Shown here one piece after another: positions 19,657 through 33,800 of a DNA stretch of 64,000 nucleotides; the first letter of the stretch is position 1; each line of letters starts with the position of its first letter. The stretch is from Symsagittifera roscoffensis. Its lineage: Eukaryota > Xenacoelomorpha > Acoela > Convolutidae. A model generated the notes under the pieces. It was not told the origin of the DNA. It ran no database searches and worked only from the letters and a program-made list of their open reading frames with translations. Position numbers and translations under genes: made by a program. The stretch lies in assembly GCF_963678635.1 (NCBI RefSeq), contig NC_087070.1:24663419-24727418 (forward strand). Reading direction: 5' to 3'.

Positions 19657-20078
19657 GGCTCTCTTTCCTCCCCCCCTCCCCCCACCTCACAAAAGCATCA
19701 ATTTCATAGTGTAACGAGTGGTTTTACAAGGTTAACTATGAAGACCAAATATGTTTGCCATAGCTTTATTAGTCCGGGCTCTTTTTCCTTTTCCCCCCAC
19801 CTGCAAATTTTTATATTTGAAGTTACCTTTCACTTTATCCAATTGTCATGAAAATTGGCATGTAGACTAATTAGGCCATGACAAACATATTTGGTCTCCA
19901 TAATTAACCTTGTAAGACCGCTCGTTAGACCATAAAATTCATGTTTGAGTGATGTGGGGGGGGGGGGGGAGAAGGAAAAAGAGCCTTAGTCCGTATGCCA
20001 ATTTTCAAAACAATCGAAAATTGTGTACAAACTTTTCATTTGTGAAATTTTGGAGGTGGGGGGGAAGGAAAAAGAGCC
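19657..20078. mobile_element. family A short element, itself interrupted
   Basis: Starts GGCTCTCTTTCC and ends GGAAAAAGAGCC. Flanks ATATTTAA and ATATTTTT agree at 6 of 8 positions. A second copy sits inside at 19777-19985. Confidence 0.75.
19777..19985. mobile_element. family A short element with perfect 8-bp target duplication
   Basis: 209 bp, GGCTCTTTTTCC ... GGAAAAAGAGCC, C-tract near the left end and a 13-base G-run near the right end. Flanked by TTAGTCCG at 19769-19776 and 19986-19993. An 8-bp duplication fits hAT, P or Merlin-type transposases; no transposase is encoded. Confidence 0.9.
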
Positions 20079-20439
20079 ATATTTTTTTTTCGTGTTATAA
20101 CTGCTCCAGAGACCTTAAAAGGCAGATACGAGCTGTCTTGCTAGAGTTTGCTGATAATTAGAAAGTAGCATGTGCTAAATTTCAGACAATATTATTTAAA
20201 ATATTTACAATTCCTTTTTTCCCAGTCAATTTACTCAAATAGCACCCATGCAACTTTGACTACAAAAAAGATCATTTGAAAAAGCATAAAAGTGAAACAA
20301 CAAAAAAAAAACAGAAAGTCTGAAAGCTCTTTATTTTTTCAACCCTCGCATCGCAGAATTTTTCATCTTGTTGTTTTTGGAAAGGCAACAAATGTGTGGT
20401 GTGCAAATTCAAGCTCCGCCATTAATCAAAAGTCGGCCT

Positions 20440-20648
20440 CTTTTCCATTTCCCCCCACATTTCAATTTTTACATTTTTCCTACGTGTTATAATAGCTGAC
20501 TGCGTGATATTATGATGTAAGGTATTAAGAACAAATGTGTTCACAATAGTTAAGTTATCACCATGCCAAACTTTTTTACATTTGACAACGTAAAAACAGT
20601 TTTTGAGAGCTGAGTTTCAAATGTGGGTAGGGGGGAGTGGAAAAAAGC
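20440..20648. mobile_element. family A variant
   Basis: GGCCTCTTTTCCATTTCCCC at the left and GGGGGGAGTGGAAAAAAGC at the right; flanks CAAAAGTC and GAAAAGTC match at 7 of 8. Confidence 0.7.
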
Positions 20649-20698
20649 GAAAAGTCGAAAACAAGAACACCATTGTTAGGAATTTAGTTTGAAACTGA

Positions 20699-20921
20699 GG
20701 CTCTTTTCCAGTTTCCCCCCCCCTTTCAAATTCAATTTTGAAAAGCTTATTTAACGTTGTCATAATGCAATGAAATTTGGCATGGTGAACAAATTGACAA
20801 CTGTGAACAGATTTGTTCTTCATACTTTACGTCGTAACATCACGCATTTAGCCATAATAACACGTAAAACAAACATAAAACTCGGTATTTTAAAAGGGGG
20901 GGGGGGGACTGGAAAAAAGCC
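20699..20921. mobile_element. family A variant with perfect 8-bp target duplication
   Basis: 223 bp, GGCTCTTTTCCAG ... CTGGAAAAAAGCC, with GAAACTGA at 20691-20698 and 20922-20929. A 12-base G-run lies near the right end. Sister copy at 23081-23298. Confidence 0.9.
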
Positions 20922-21309
20922 GAAACTGATTGCGGCGTAGAGGTTGGGGGATTGCAAGAAATGAAAGAGTTTTCAAGAAAGCCAGCAGAAAATAAAGAAT
21001 GATAAAGAGTGGTTATTTATGTTCCGTAATCCTTGCTGCACTTTGCATTCTCAGCGTAGCTTCGTGGAGTCTGTTAAACCGGCAGGAGCAGGCTAGTTTC
21101 CATTATCCACCTTTTCTTTTAATTCGCCCGTCTCTGGCCTAAACAGTTTTAGAATATAATAAAGAGTTCTCAATCATTCAGGCCGATGTCCGATTGTTTT
21201 AAATGTTTAAGCTATTTTCTACTCACATGCAAGTTTTTCACATGCAAGTTTTTCCAGTTTTAAAATAAAGTTATATGCATGCAATTAGAGCATAAAATGC
21301 GTGATTTTT

Positions 21310-21512
21310 GGCTCTTTTTCCTTTTCCCCCCCACCTCACTCAAACATGAATTTTATGGTCTAACGAGCGGTCTTACAAGGTTAATTATGGAGACCAAATA
21401 TGTTTGTCATGGCCTAATTAGTCTACATGCCAATTTTCATGACAATTGGACAAAGTGAAAGGTAACTTCAAATAAAAAAATTTGCAGGTGGGAGGGAAAA
21501 GGAAAAAGAGCC
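21310..21512. mobile_element. family A short element beside the protease-homolog exon
   Basis: GGCTCTTTTTCC ... GGAAAAAGAGCC, 203 bp, with GATTTTT on both sides. A run of 17 G follows at 21533-21549, just before the exon acceptor. Confidence 0.8.
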
Positions 21513-21577
21513 GATTTTTCGTTATGATGGCAGGGGGGGGGGGGGGGGGCAAAATGATAGAAAAAAAAGTCTTGCAG

Positions 21578-21812
21578 GAACCACAACAGAGACGGTATCG
21601 GGAAAAGAAGGCAGAGGCGGATTCGGAGACGGACGAAGATTGGGAGAAGCGAGTGGTGAATGGCATTGATCCCTACTGGGGGGAGCGGTTCAGCTTCTAC
21701 GTGCGTGTGCAGTCGCTGGTGGGGGTGGGACATAACCAGTGGGCCAGTGTGTTCTGTGGGGGGTCTGTGGTCGCAGCCAGATATGTACTCACACATGAGA
21801 AGTGCATTAAAG
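21578..21812 (+). CDS. protease-homolog exon: pro-segment, VVNG, His57 region
   Basis: Acceptor GTCTTGCAG ending at 21577; donor AAAG|GTATTT at 21813, phase 1. It is squeezed between two family A elements (21310-21512 and 21851-22051) and directly follows the G-run. Confidence 0.85.
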
Positions 21813-24800
21813 GTATTTATCAGAGATTTAGTTTTTTTTGTTCAGCTCTTGGCTCTTTTTCCTATTACCCTCAACTCATACTACCATCATTTTTATGGTG
21901 TAACGAGTGGTTTTACAAGGTTGATTATCAAGACCAAATATGTTTGGCACAGCTTAATTAGTCTGCACGTTAATTTTCATAACGATCGGAAAATGGAGCA
22001 GTAGCTTTACATGTAAAAAAAAAATGCAGTGGGGGGAAAGGAAAAAGAGCCCAGCTCTTTATCACCCCATAAACAACTTTCGGTAGGCTCTTCTACCGTT
22101 TAATTTCCAGTTCTCCCTTTGATTTTTTCTACAACTCGTTTAAATAATTTTTGCTGATATAAAAGGCAATAAAACGTGTGAGCGTGAGCAAGTGAACAAA
22201 TTTATATAACTTTTTTATGCAAATTGCAGATGGACAAGTTTAAGAACATAAAGGTAATTTATGGGGGGGGGGGGGGTAAGAAACTGGAGCCCGTTTCCCT
22301 TCTCATTTACCTTTTTTGTACATGAACAGCGTAATGCACCCATACATCGAACTACGTTGACCAAAGTTAGAAACACAGTACATGGCATGCGGGAGGTTGG
22401 GGGAGGTTGAAGAGCGAATTGAAATATGATTTGGCTCTTTTCCACTGTCGCTCCACATTTCAAACTTTATATTTTCTCAGTTGTCTTACGGGTTGTTATG
22501 ATTGAATGCTTGGTGCGACAATGTAAAGTATGAAGAACAAATGTGTTCAAAATAATTTTCATGTTCACCAAACAAAGTTTCAATACATTAGCACATTGTA
22601 ACACTAGTTTTTCAAAACTAAAATTCACACGTTGGGGACATGGGAAAAAAGCCTAGTCGTTTGACCTGTTATTATGGCTAAACGATGAAATGTTTATTAT
22701 AGTCGAACAAGACTGCTCCTATCAGGGCGGGGACCTGAATGTTCCGACTGCCTTTTAAGGTCTATGGAGCAGTAATAACATGAAAAAATATGTTAAAAAA
22801 AATATATATTTCTTGATTTGGTTCATTTTTGCCACCAAGGACATGCATTTACATTTTTGTATTAAAATTAGCCTGAGGCATTTATGACTGCAATCTTGAG
22901 TTGAACACTACTATTTATTATCAAATTGGGGTAATACTGGAATTGGGAGAAGACTATGGCGATAAGATTTGACAAGTTATACTGAATAACAACAGAGAGA
23001 AGTCTGAACAGATCACAAGACAGAAAATAAGGAAGAAATGTGATACAATTCTCGATTGAACAAGAACGGCTAAAAAATCAGGCTCTTTTCCAGTTTCCCC
23101 CCCCCTTTCAAATTCAAATTTGAAAGGCTTATTTAACGTAGTCATAATGCAATGAATTTTAGCATGGTGAACAAATCGACACCTGTGAACAGATTTGTTC
23201 TTCATACTTTACAGCGTAACATCACGCATTTAGCCGTAATAACACGTAAAACAAACATAAAACTCGGTATTTTGAAAGGGGGGGACTGGAAAAGAGCCAA
23301 AAATCAATCTCACTCGACGAATTAGATCCAGAAAGGACCTACTCAAAAGGTTGGTTGAAATCATGAATCACTGGTAGATGAACAGAGGCACAATTCAAAG
23401 CAAGATTGGTGATTTAAGTAGATCACACGAAGAGCGATCTCATGACAGATACCCCGAAGAACTGAGCAAAGTTAGAAACTGGAACTTACCAAAACCTAGT
23501 TCCTACCAAAGCCTAGAAACATTTACTGGTGATCCACTGGATTGGCCAGAATAGTCAAGGTTATTCACAGCAACGATGCATAACGCCAAGATAACAAAAC
23601 GCGAAAAAATGTTCTATGTGAAAAGAAATGTATCTGGCAAAGCTAAACAGATTCTGACAGTCTCAGCTATGATGGCAACCAATATGCATGGAAACTGTTG
23701 TCTGCCTCAGATCACATTTGATTCACAATTAAAGCCACTGGAGAGTTTTTCAATTGTAAGGATTTACGATTCGCATCAATTTTCATAATTTGCAGGCGTA
23801 GTGAGTACGTTTGGCAGCATCTTGACAAATTTTGGATACGAACGTGATCTGAAATCAACTGCAAAAAAAGAATGATTTTGATCAAAATTCCACCAAATCT
23901 CAAATAGGAGTGGGCTTTCTTGTCAATCGAAAGGAAATGCTCACAACCAATTATGGTTGAGCAAAGTGAATGGTTCACTGATTTGACGTCAGTGCGCAAT
24001 CAGTTGTTCGCAAAACGAAGTTATGAACCTATGGGAGCAACTGAAGCACGGAAATTAATTCACAAACACCAAACAAAAGCCAGAAATTATGTCACAGAAG
24101 ACAATAGTCAAGACTTCAAAACCAAAAGCACAGATCAAGTCTGGTGTTTCAACAAATGGATACACGAACTGTGGAACTACCCAGACTTCAGAATAACAAA
24201 TGCGAAACAAAAAAAACGATGTCGTTAAGAAGCACAAACTGTGCTTTGGGTGCTTGGGTAAAGCACATAGCATCAAAGACTGTAAATTCAATCCACGTGG
24301 AATAGATGGATGTGACAGAAAGCACAACCAACTCTTACACTAAGATCAACAGTGGCTTACTACCGAGAATAAGAGTGCAAATAACCAATCCGAGGACAAG
24401 AAAGTCAATGGAGACTTGTGCATTACAATACACTGGGTCAAGAGTGGCACTAATAGACAAAACTCTTAATGAATTGTGGAAACTAGTTACAAAAAGACCG
24501 CTAAAGGGAATTGGCTGGAGCTAACAGTTCAAAAAGCATCACAGAAAGAGTTACACTTAGGGTATCCACCAAGATTCTCAAAGCTGAAAGCATCAAATGG
24601 TTGGTTCATCCCATTTTGTCTGTTGGGCCAATGAACTACGATTATTGTGCCTTTAAAAGGGGATATCCGCAATTATTAATTTTCAAAAAAACCTGAAATT
24701 TTTACACTCCGAGGTCGATTTAAAAATTGGTCAGGATATTTTCAATATGATAAGACCAATAGATTTCAGAAGTCTGAGCAAGAGAAGTCCATGGGATGTA

Positions 24801-27800
24801 AAAACACCTCTTAGATGATCACTAAATTGTTCATTGGGATAAAAGGAAACCTATGATTGCAAAGTGCGAGTGTGTTTAAAATAAAATTAAATTTAGGTTT
24901 GAATTATTTGAAGTGCAAGTGAATGATAATCTACTACCTGAACCAACTTTATTGCAGAAGCTTGTGGGAATCTTGTTCATTTTTCAAAAAGAAGCAATTG
25001 CAATCACAGTGAATATTGAGCAGATTGTCTGATATTGAAAAGTGACAACATTTTGATTTAAAAAATAACAGACATAAATAGTTTGTTTATCTTCTTTGAC
25101 CGTGGCATTCAAGATGAAATAATCTTACTCATAGTATTAAGACAAATTATTTGAATATACTGAATTAATTAGTTCTCTACAAACTGTTTAGTTTATTTAA
25201 GTTTTTAATAATACGTATTTATTATTTAATTACTTTTTTGGCGTTTTGATGCCAAAATACGTGCGAATTTGTTGATTTTATGCAGTTTTGCCACCAACGA
25301 CTTTTCACTGAGAATTGAATCAAAATTATCGTGAAAAAAATATGACTGCGTTCCTGATTTGTACACTAAAATTTATTTTTACAAGGTTAACTATGATGAC
25401 TAAATATATTTGGCCCAGCTTAATTATACTACATGTCATTTTTCATAAAGATCGGAAAATGTCAGCAGTAGCTTTACTTGTAACAAAATTGCATATGGGG
25501 TGAAAAATAAAAAAAGTCCAGCTCTTTATCACCACATAAACAATTTTCAGTGGGTTCGTCTTCCGTTTTATTTCCAGTTCCCCCTTTGATTATTTCCACA
25601 TCTCGTTTAAATAATTTTTGCTGATATAAAAGGCAACAAAACGTGTGAGCGTGAACAAGTGAACAAATGTCCTTAACATCTTTTATGCAAGTTGCAGGTG
25701 GACAAGTTTAAGTAGCTTAAGGTAATTTGCGAGGGGGGTAAGAAACTTGAGAAGAGTCTGTTTCTTTTCTACGCTGATATTTTGGACATGAACAGCGTAA
25801 TGCACCAATACATGCCAAAAAATTTGATGACAATCGAACTACGTTGACCAAAATTAGAAACACAGTACATGGCATGCGGGAGGTTGGGCGAGGTTGAGGA
25901 GCAAATTGAAAAATGATTTGGCTCTTTTCCACTGTCGTCCCACATTTCAAACTGTATTTTTTTTCAGTTTTCTTAGGTTTTTTTTTATTGAATGCTTGGT
26001 GCTATAATTGGTGTTCAAAATAATTTTCATGTTCACCAAACAGTGTTTCAATACCTTACCACAACGTAACACTACTTTCTCAAAACTAAATTTCATACGT
26101 TGGGGACAGTCGAAAAGAGCCTAGTCGTTTGACGTGTTGGTATGGCTAAACGATGAAATGATTATCATAATCGAACAAGACTGCTCCTATCAGGGCGGGG
26201 ACTTAAATGTTCCGACTGCCTTTTAAGGGCAAAATGTAGAAAATTTTGGCGATAACTTTCGACAAGTTACACTGAATAACAAAATAATTGTGAGCGAAGT
26301 CTGAACACAGATCACAAGACAGAAAAAGAGGGGAAAATGTGATAAAAATCTTGATTGAACAAGAACGGCTAAAAAGCAGTCACATTCGACGAAATAGTTT
26401 CAGAAAGGACCTACACAAAAGACTGGTTGAAACTTTTCAACCAATTAGATGAACAGAATCAAAAGCAAGATTTAAATATGGTGATTTAAGTAGATCACAC
26501 GAAGAGCGATCTCATGACAGATACTCCGAATAACTGAGCAAGTTTAAAAACTAGAGTTTACCAAAACCTTGCCTAACAAAACCTAGTTCCTACCAAAGCT
26601 TAAAAGCATTTGCTGGTGCTCCACTGAAATGCCCAGAAAGGTCAAGGTTATTCATAGCAACGATGCATAACGCGAACATAACAAAACGCAAAAAATTGTA
26701 CTATCTGAAAAGCTATGTATCTGGCAAAGCTGAACAGATTCTGACATGTCTCAGCTATGATGGCAACCAACATGCAGGAAACTGTTGTAAGCTGCATATC
26801 ATATTTGATTCACAATTAAAGCAAGTGGATAACTTTTCAATTGTAAGGATACACGATTCGCATCAAATTTCAAAATTTGCAGGCGTAGTGAGTACGTTTG
26901 TAAGCATTTTGACAAATTTTGGATAGGTGGTCTGAAATCAACTGCAAAATAAACATGATATTGATTAAAATTCCACCAAATCTCAAAAAGAAGTGGGATT
27001 TTTTCAAAATCGAAAGGAAATGCTCACAACCGAATGTGCTTGGGCTAAGTGAATGGCTCACTGATTTGGCGTCAGTGAACAATCAGTTTTTTTTGCAAAA
27101 GAAAGTCATGAACCTATGGGCGCAACTGAAACACGGAAATTAATTCACAAACACCAAACAAAAGCCAGAACTTATGTCACAAAAGGCAAAAGTCAAGACT
27201 TCAAAACCAAACGAACAGATCAAGTCTGGTGTTGCAACAAATGGATACACGAACTCTGGAGTTACACAAACTTCAGAATAACAAATGTGAAACAAAAAAA
27301 ATGTCGTAAAAACACAAATTGTGCTTTGGATGCTTGGGTAAAGCACATAGCATCAAAGACTGTAAATTCAATCCAAGTGGAATAGAAGGATGTGACAGAA
27401 AGCACAACCAACTCTTACATAAAAATAGATTCGCAAGAAGACCAAAACACAAAGAATCGGTCAGTTATAACAGTATGTCAATCAACAGTGGCTTACTACC
27501 GAGAATAAGAAAGCGAATAATCAATCCAAGGACAGGAAAGTCAATGGAGACTTGTATATTACAATACACTGGGTCAAGAGTGACACTAATAGACAAAATT
27601 CTTAATGATTTGTGGAAACTAGATACAAAAGACTGCAAAAGGGAATTGGCTGGAGCTAACAATTCAAAAAGCTTCACAGAAAGAGTTACAGTTAGGGTAT
27701 CCACTAAGATTCTCGAAGCTGAAAGCATCAATTGGTTGGTTCATCCCAGCTTACCTGTTGGGTCAATGAACTACGATTATTGTGCCTTTAAAAGGGGATA

Positions 27801-30800
27801 TCTGCAAATATTAATTTTATAAAACCAGAAAGTTTTACACTCCGCGGACGAATTAAAAATTGGTCAGGATAATTTCAATAAGATAAGACCAATCGAATTC
27901 AGAATTATGAGCAAAAGAAGTCCATAGGGAGCAAAAACACCTCTTGGATGATCACTATGTTGTTCATTGGGACAAAAGGAAACCTATGATTGCAAAGTGC
28001 GAGTGTGTTTAAATCAAAGTTAAATTTAGGTTTGAATTATTTAAAGTGCAAGCGGATGATAAATTACTACCTGAACCAACTTTGTTGCAGAAGCCTGTGG
28101 GAGTCTTGTTCATTTTTCGGAAAGGAGCAATTGCATTCAGAGTGGATATTGAGCAGATGTTATTTCAAGTCAAGGTGAAAAAAGGTAAGCATTGTCTGAG
28201 ATTTGAAAGCTACAAAATTTTGATATAAAAAAATAACAGCCATAAATAGTTTGTTTATCTTCTTTGACAGTGGTTTTCAAGATGAAACCATCTTACTCAT
28301 ATTTTTAGGATCAGATATTTAAATATTAGTTGATAGTTTCTCTACAAACTGTTTAGTTTTTTGAAATTTTAAAAATACGTTTTTATTTTTTAGTAACTTT
28401 TTTGGCTTTTTGATGACAAAATACGTGCAAATACTTCCGCTGAGCAGCGGATTTTTTGAATTTTGTGTATTTTTGCCACCGAGGGCATTTTACTGAGAAT
28501 TGTATCATAATTATCCTGAGGAAATTATGATTAAGTTCTTGATTTGAACACTAAAATTTTTTATTACAAGGTAAACAATGCTGACCAAATATGTTTGGCC
28601 CAGCTTATTTATTCTACATGTCATTTTTCATAAAGATCGGAAAACGTGAGCAATAAACAGATGTGCAGGTGGGGGGAAAAGAAAAAGAACCCATAAACAA
28701 CATTCAGTAGGTTCGCCTACCGTTTTATTTCCAATTCTCCCTTAGATTTTTTCCACAACTCGTTTTTGAAAGCTAATTTAAATAATTTTTGCTGATAAAA
28801 AAGGCAATAAAACGTGTTAGCGTGAACAAGTGAACAAATTTTTATAAGTTTTTAATGCAAACTGCAGGTGGACAACTTTAAGTAATTTAGGGGAACTTGT
28901 GAGGGGGCGTAAAAAGCTGGAGAAAGGCCCGTTTCCTTTCTCCGCTTACCTTTTTTGTACCTGAACAGCGTAATGCACCCATACATGCCAAAAATTTTCA
29001 TGAAAATCGAACTACCTTGACCAAAGTTAGAAACACAGTACATGGCATGCGGGAGGTTGGGGGAGGTTGAAGAGCGAATTGAAATATGGTTTGGCTCTTT
29101 TCCACTGTCGCCCCACATTTCAATTCTTATATTTTCTCTTTCTTTCAAACTTTATAGTTGTCTCACGGGTTATTATGATTAAAAGCTTGGTGCTACAATT
29201 TAAATTATGAAGAACCAATCTGTTTAAAATAATTTTCATGTTTACCAAACAAAGTTTCAGTACATTACCACAAAGTAATACTAGTTTTTCAAAACTAAAA
29301 TTCGTAATTCATACGTTGGGGACACGGGAAAAAAGCCTAGTCTTTTGACGTGTTATTATGGCTAAACAATGAAATTATTAAAAATAATTGTGTTTTGGGT
29401 GTTTGGGTAAAGCACATAGCATCAAAGACTGTAAATTCAATCCACGTGGAATAGATGGATGTGACAGAAAGCACAACCAACTCTTACATTAAAATAGATT
29501 CGCAAGAAGACCAAAACACAAGGAATCGGTCAGATATAATAGTATGTCAACCAGCAGTGGCTTACTGCCGATAATCAGAGCGCAACTAGCCAATCCGAGG
29601 ACAGGAAAATCAATGGACACTTAAGCATTGCAATACACTGGGTCGAGAGTGACACTAATAAACAAACCTCTGAAAGAATTGTCGAAACTAGATACAAAAG
29701 ACTGCACAAGGGAATTGGCTGGAGCTAACAGTTCAATAAGCATCACGTTAGGAGTAACAGTTAGGGTATTCACCACGATTCTCAAACTTGAAAATTGGTG
29801 GGTTCATCCCAATTAGTCTGTTGGGTCAATGAACTACAACTCTAGTACCTACAAAAAAGGACATCCTCAATTATTGATTTTACCAAACCAGAAAAAGTCA
29901 CACGTCGAAGTCGAAATATAGTTGGCCGGGATAATTTCAATACGATAAGACCAATAGAATTCAGAAGTCTGAACAGAAGAAGTCCATGGGGAGTACAAAC
30001 ACCTCTTGCATGGTCACTAAGTTGTTCATTGGGACAAAAAGAAACCTCTGATTGCAAAGTGCGATCGTATTTCTGTATTACAGAAGAGGAGTTAGATCAG
30101 AAAGTTAAAAATGGTGGTCTATAGAAAGCTATGGATCAGTGAAAAATGTTGAGTTACTCTCAGGTGAAAAAAATGAGCTCAGCAAATCATAGAATTTACT
30201 AATAAATTTGGAGATGGTAGATAGGAAGTTGGACTTATTTGGTCGGAAGATCAATTAAGTTCTCCAAACAGCTATGGAAGTGTCTTGAGGCAATTTGGGT
30301 TTTGACAAAAAAGGCTCAGTAAAGATGATGAACTAAAAACAAAGTATCAAGACACGATAAAATCTGATCTCAAAAAAGGGATTCAGGGAGAAAATGTCTC
30401 AAAATGACTTATCACACATTGAGATTTTCAAAATCTGGTTTCTATCTCATCATCCAGTCTATTATCCTCACGAACCAGGGAAAGCGGGAAGAGTTTGTAA
30501 AGCAGCTTCGAAAAATCAAGGGATATCTTTGAATGATAAATTACTACCTGGACCAAATTTGTTGCAGAAGCTTGTGGTAATCTTGTTCGTTTGTTGGAAA
30601 AAAGCAATTGCAATCACTGTGGATATTGAGCAGATGTTTCTTCAAGTCAAGGTGAAAAAAAAGTAAGCATTGTCTGAGATTTAAAAGCAACAAAACCTTG
30701 ATATAAAAAAATAACAGAAATATATAGTTTGTTTATCTTCTTTGGCCGTGGCATTCATGATGAAACAATCTTATTCATCGTTTTAAGATAAATTATTTGA

Positions 30801-33800
30801 CTTTGCTGAACTAAGTATTCCTCTACAAACTGTTTAGTTCATTAAAATTTTAAAAATACGTTTTCATTATTTATTTACTTTTTTGGGTTTTTGATGCCAA
30901 ACTGCGGCCGAATACTACCACTGAGCAGCGGATTTGTTGATTTTATGCCAGTGACGTCAGGTCAAACTAAAAGATAGGCTCTGAAAATATATTTTTTTAG
31001 GTTAATATTTTTGCGAACACCACCCTCCCCCCTTCAAGCCATATAAAGTACAGAGTGATAGGTCACAAACGAACCAATTGTGGCCAATAAGTTTCCTTCA
31101 ACCATTTTGGAACAATTTCTAAGACGGATTACATCTCCGCTTACGCGTTAAAAGCGCAAAATATATCGCGCGTTAAATTTATCCCAAATTGGCCGAAATT
31201 ACTATCTTCAAACCCCCATAGTTTTGCGATAAATGATCACAAAATGAGTGATCACGAAATATTTTTTCAAATTTAATCACAGAACAACAATACTTTTCGA
31301 ATAAACAAAAAAATGCCGTCAAAAATGGCTAGTTAAACAGTCGAAATTGGTCTGAAAGAACCCACCCTGAGCACAAATATTTTGTTACTTTCGTTACGAA
31401 AGTCGGAACAATGATATAATGTTGCGATGAAATGTATGAAGATTAAATCTATTCACAATTGTACGTTTGCTCACCATGGCAACTTCGTTGAATTATGGCA
31501 ATGCTTAAGTAATTTTTTAAGAGTGAAAATGAAAAATGGGGGAGTGGAAAATAGCCGAACGAAACAACAACAAATTATAGCCACCCATAATAGAGGTATC
31601 ACACTGTGGGCCTCAAGTTTTTTTTACTTGGCTGGGGGTGCTCTTAATATGAAAAAGCCGAAGGCGGCTCTTATTCCTTTTCCCGGTTATTTTCCACTTC
31701 CTCAACTCATCAATTTCATTTTAAAAAACTACTGTAACGTTGCGTCATAAAGCAATTAAATCTAGCACTGTGAACAAATTAACAATTATGAACCAATTTG
31801 TTCATCGTGCTTTGCATCGTAACGCTACGCGTAATCCCGCAATAATAACAGGAAAAACAATTGTAAAAAAAGATAAACCGAATGACCGGGCAGGGGGTAG
31901 AAACGAGGGCTTTTTTTCTTACCCCTCCCATCTCGCATGAACGTCAGTTTCAATCATAAAACGGGGAGCCTTACAAGGATATGTATTAAGACCAAATATG
32001 TTTGTCATAGCCTTGTTAGCATGCATGCCAGTTTTTCTAAAAATCGGACAAAGTGAACAGAGAAAATAGAAATAACTGACTTTTATGTTTTGGGTAGGAA
32101 AAAAGCCAAACTTTGAAATGCAGGGTTTGGGTAACTGGCAAAGGCCCATTGTTTTTTATCACGCAAAACTTCACCGCATAATGTCACAATTATAATAGTT
32201 TTTAAATATGAAGTTCACATATTTGGGAAAAGTCTAAAAGAAGAGGCTGCCCTTATGATGCAATAAATTTGTCAAAACTTTGTGAAAAATCCTTTACGCT
32301 GTTGTCGAGTTTCCCATCCGTCTAAAGACTCTCAAATAAGGTTGAAAAAAAAATCTTTTATACAACAGTTTGCGGTTCTTCTATCGTTTTTTATTTCATC
32401 TGCGATACCTTATTTTCTCAATTTTTGCCAACAAGGTCTAATTGTAGAGAAAGATGGCAAATGATACACAGCCTTGTAAAATCAATAGAAGCACGTAAGA
32501 TTGATCATTGTTCCGACTTTCGAAGAAAATGGAATATTTTTGCTCGATGTGGTGTTTTTTATACAGTCAATTTTCGCCGATCAAACTAATAGTTTTCAAC
32601 AAAAAATTTTAATACCCCAAAGATATCACCTTCTTGAGTTCAAATTCAAAAAGATATGGGGGTTTAAAAACCGCAAAACTAGCCATGTTCTGGACTAAAT
32701 TATGCACGCTTCGAAGAATTTATTCATACTGCTGAGAGCATAACGCGAATGAATTATTTATGTGACGAATCATCCCGCACAACAGGTTCATTCCTATTTG
32801 AACTAAGGCTAGTTAGTCGGATCGATCGTATTAATTTTGTATGACTCAACGTTTCACACTTTGATTTTGTCTAATAATTATAGGTTTTCAACATTTTGTT
32901 TTCCCAAAAACTATTCGATATGAAATAAGGGAACATTCAAGGCTTTGCACTGATATATAACAAGTCTTGTTGTTCCGACTTTCGTAATGATAGTAACGGA
33001 ATATTTGTGCTGGGGTGAATTTTTTTCTTCTGACAAATTTTGATTTTTTAACTAGTCATTTTTGACGGAATGTTTTTTTACCACTCAAACGTATTGATGT
33101 CTTGAGCTTAAAATTGAAAAATTATTTCACCGGTGTTATTTTTTCATAAAGTTTAGGGTGTTTAAAGATAGCCATCTTGGCCAATTTGGGACAATTAAGG
33201 AGCCATATATTTTGCGATATTAACGCGTAAGCGGAGATTTAATCCGTCGGAGAAATTGTTCCGAATTGGTTCAAATAAGCTCATTTGTCATAATTGATTT
33301 TTTACTCGGAGCGAAATCTATCCTTTTCAACTTTATATGGCGTGTGGGTTATAATTTTCACAAAAAAATCTCAAATTAAAAATAAAATGCATTTTATGTT
33401 TTTACTGCTCCATACACCTTAACAGGCAATCGGAATATTCAGCTCTTGTTATGTCAGTTATCAGTTAGTGGCAAACGGTAGATATGTCGAGTTTGCTTGT
33501 GAGAAATATTAAACAATTTAATCATTTCGTTATACGCTGGCACTTTTCATCTTAGAAAGGAATCGCTCGTTTTCTCACTACTTCACTTCAACAGTAAACT
33601 TATTGTGTAACGAGCGATTGTGCTAGGTCGGGTATCAAAACCAAATATGTTCATCAAGACTTAATTATTCCGCATGACAATTTTGTAAGAACTGAAGGCT
33701 CTTTTCCATTTCCCTCTCCTACCTTTACATCTATATCAGGGCCTTGCTCAGATCTATAGCACTCCAAACGAAAAATATGGATCTAAGCTTTGAATCTACC

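Larger units (their letters stand above)
19215..20142 (+). mobile_element. family B short element carrying nested family A copies
   Basis: Family B sequence runs 19215-19656 (GCGACTTTCGTAACAAAAGT ... AATCATTTTTGATTATATTTAA) and resumes at 20079-20142 (TTATAACTGCTCCAGAGACCTTAAAAGGCAG ... ATACGAGCTGTCTTG). The gap is exactly the family A element at 19657-20078, so the insertion order is readable. Confidence 0.75.
21911..25376 (+). repeat. tandem ~3-kb unit, copy 1
   Basis: Begins in family A sequence, then AATAATTTTTGCTGATATAAAAGGC, GGCATGCGGGAGGTTGGG, GTTTGACCTGTTATTATGGC, a family B end fragment, BEL/Pao fragments and TTTTTGGCGTTTTGATGCCAAAATACG. The same order recurs in the next two units. 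Confidence 0.8.
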
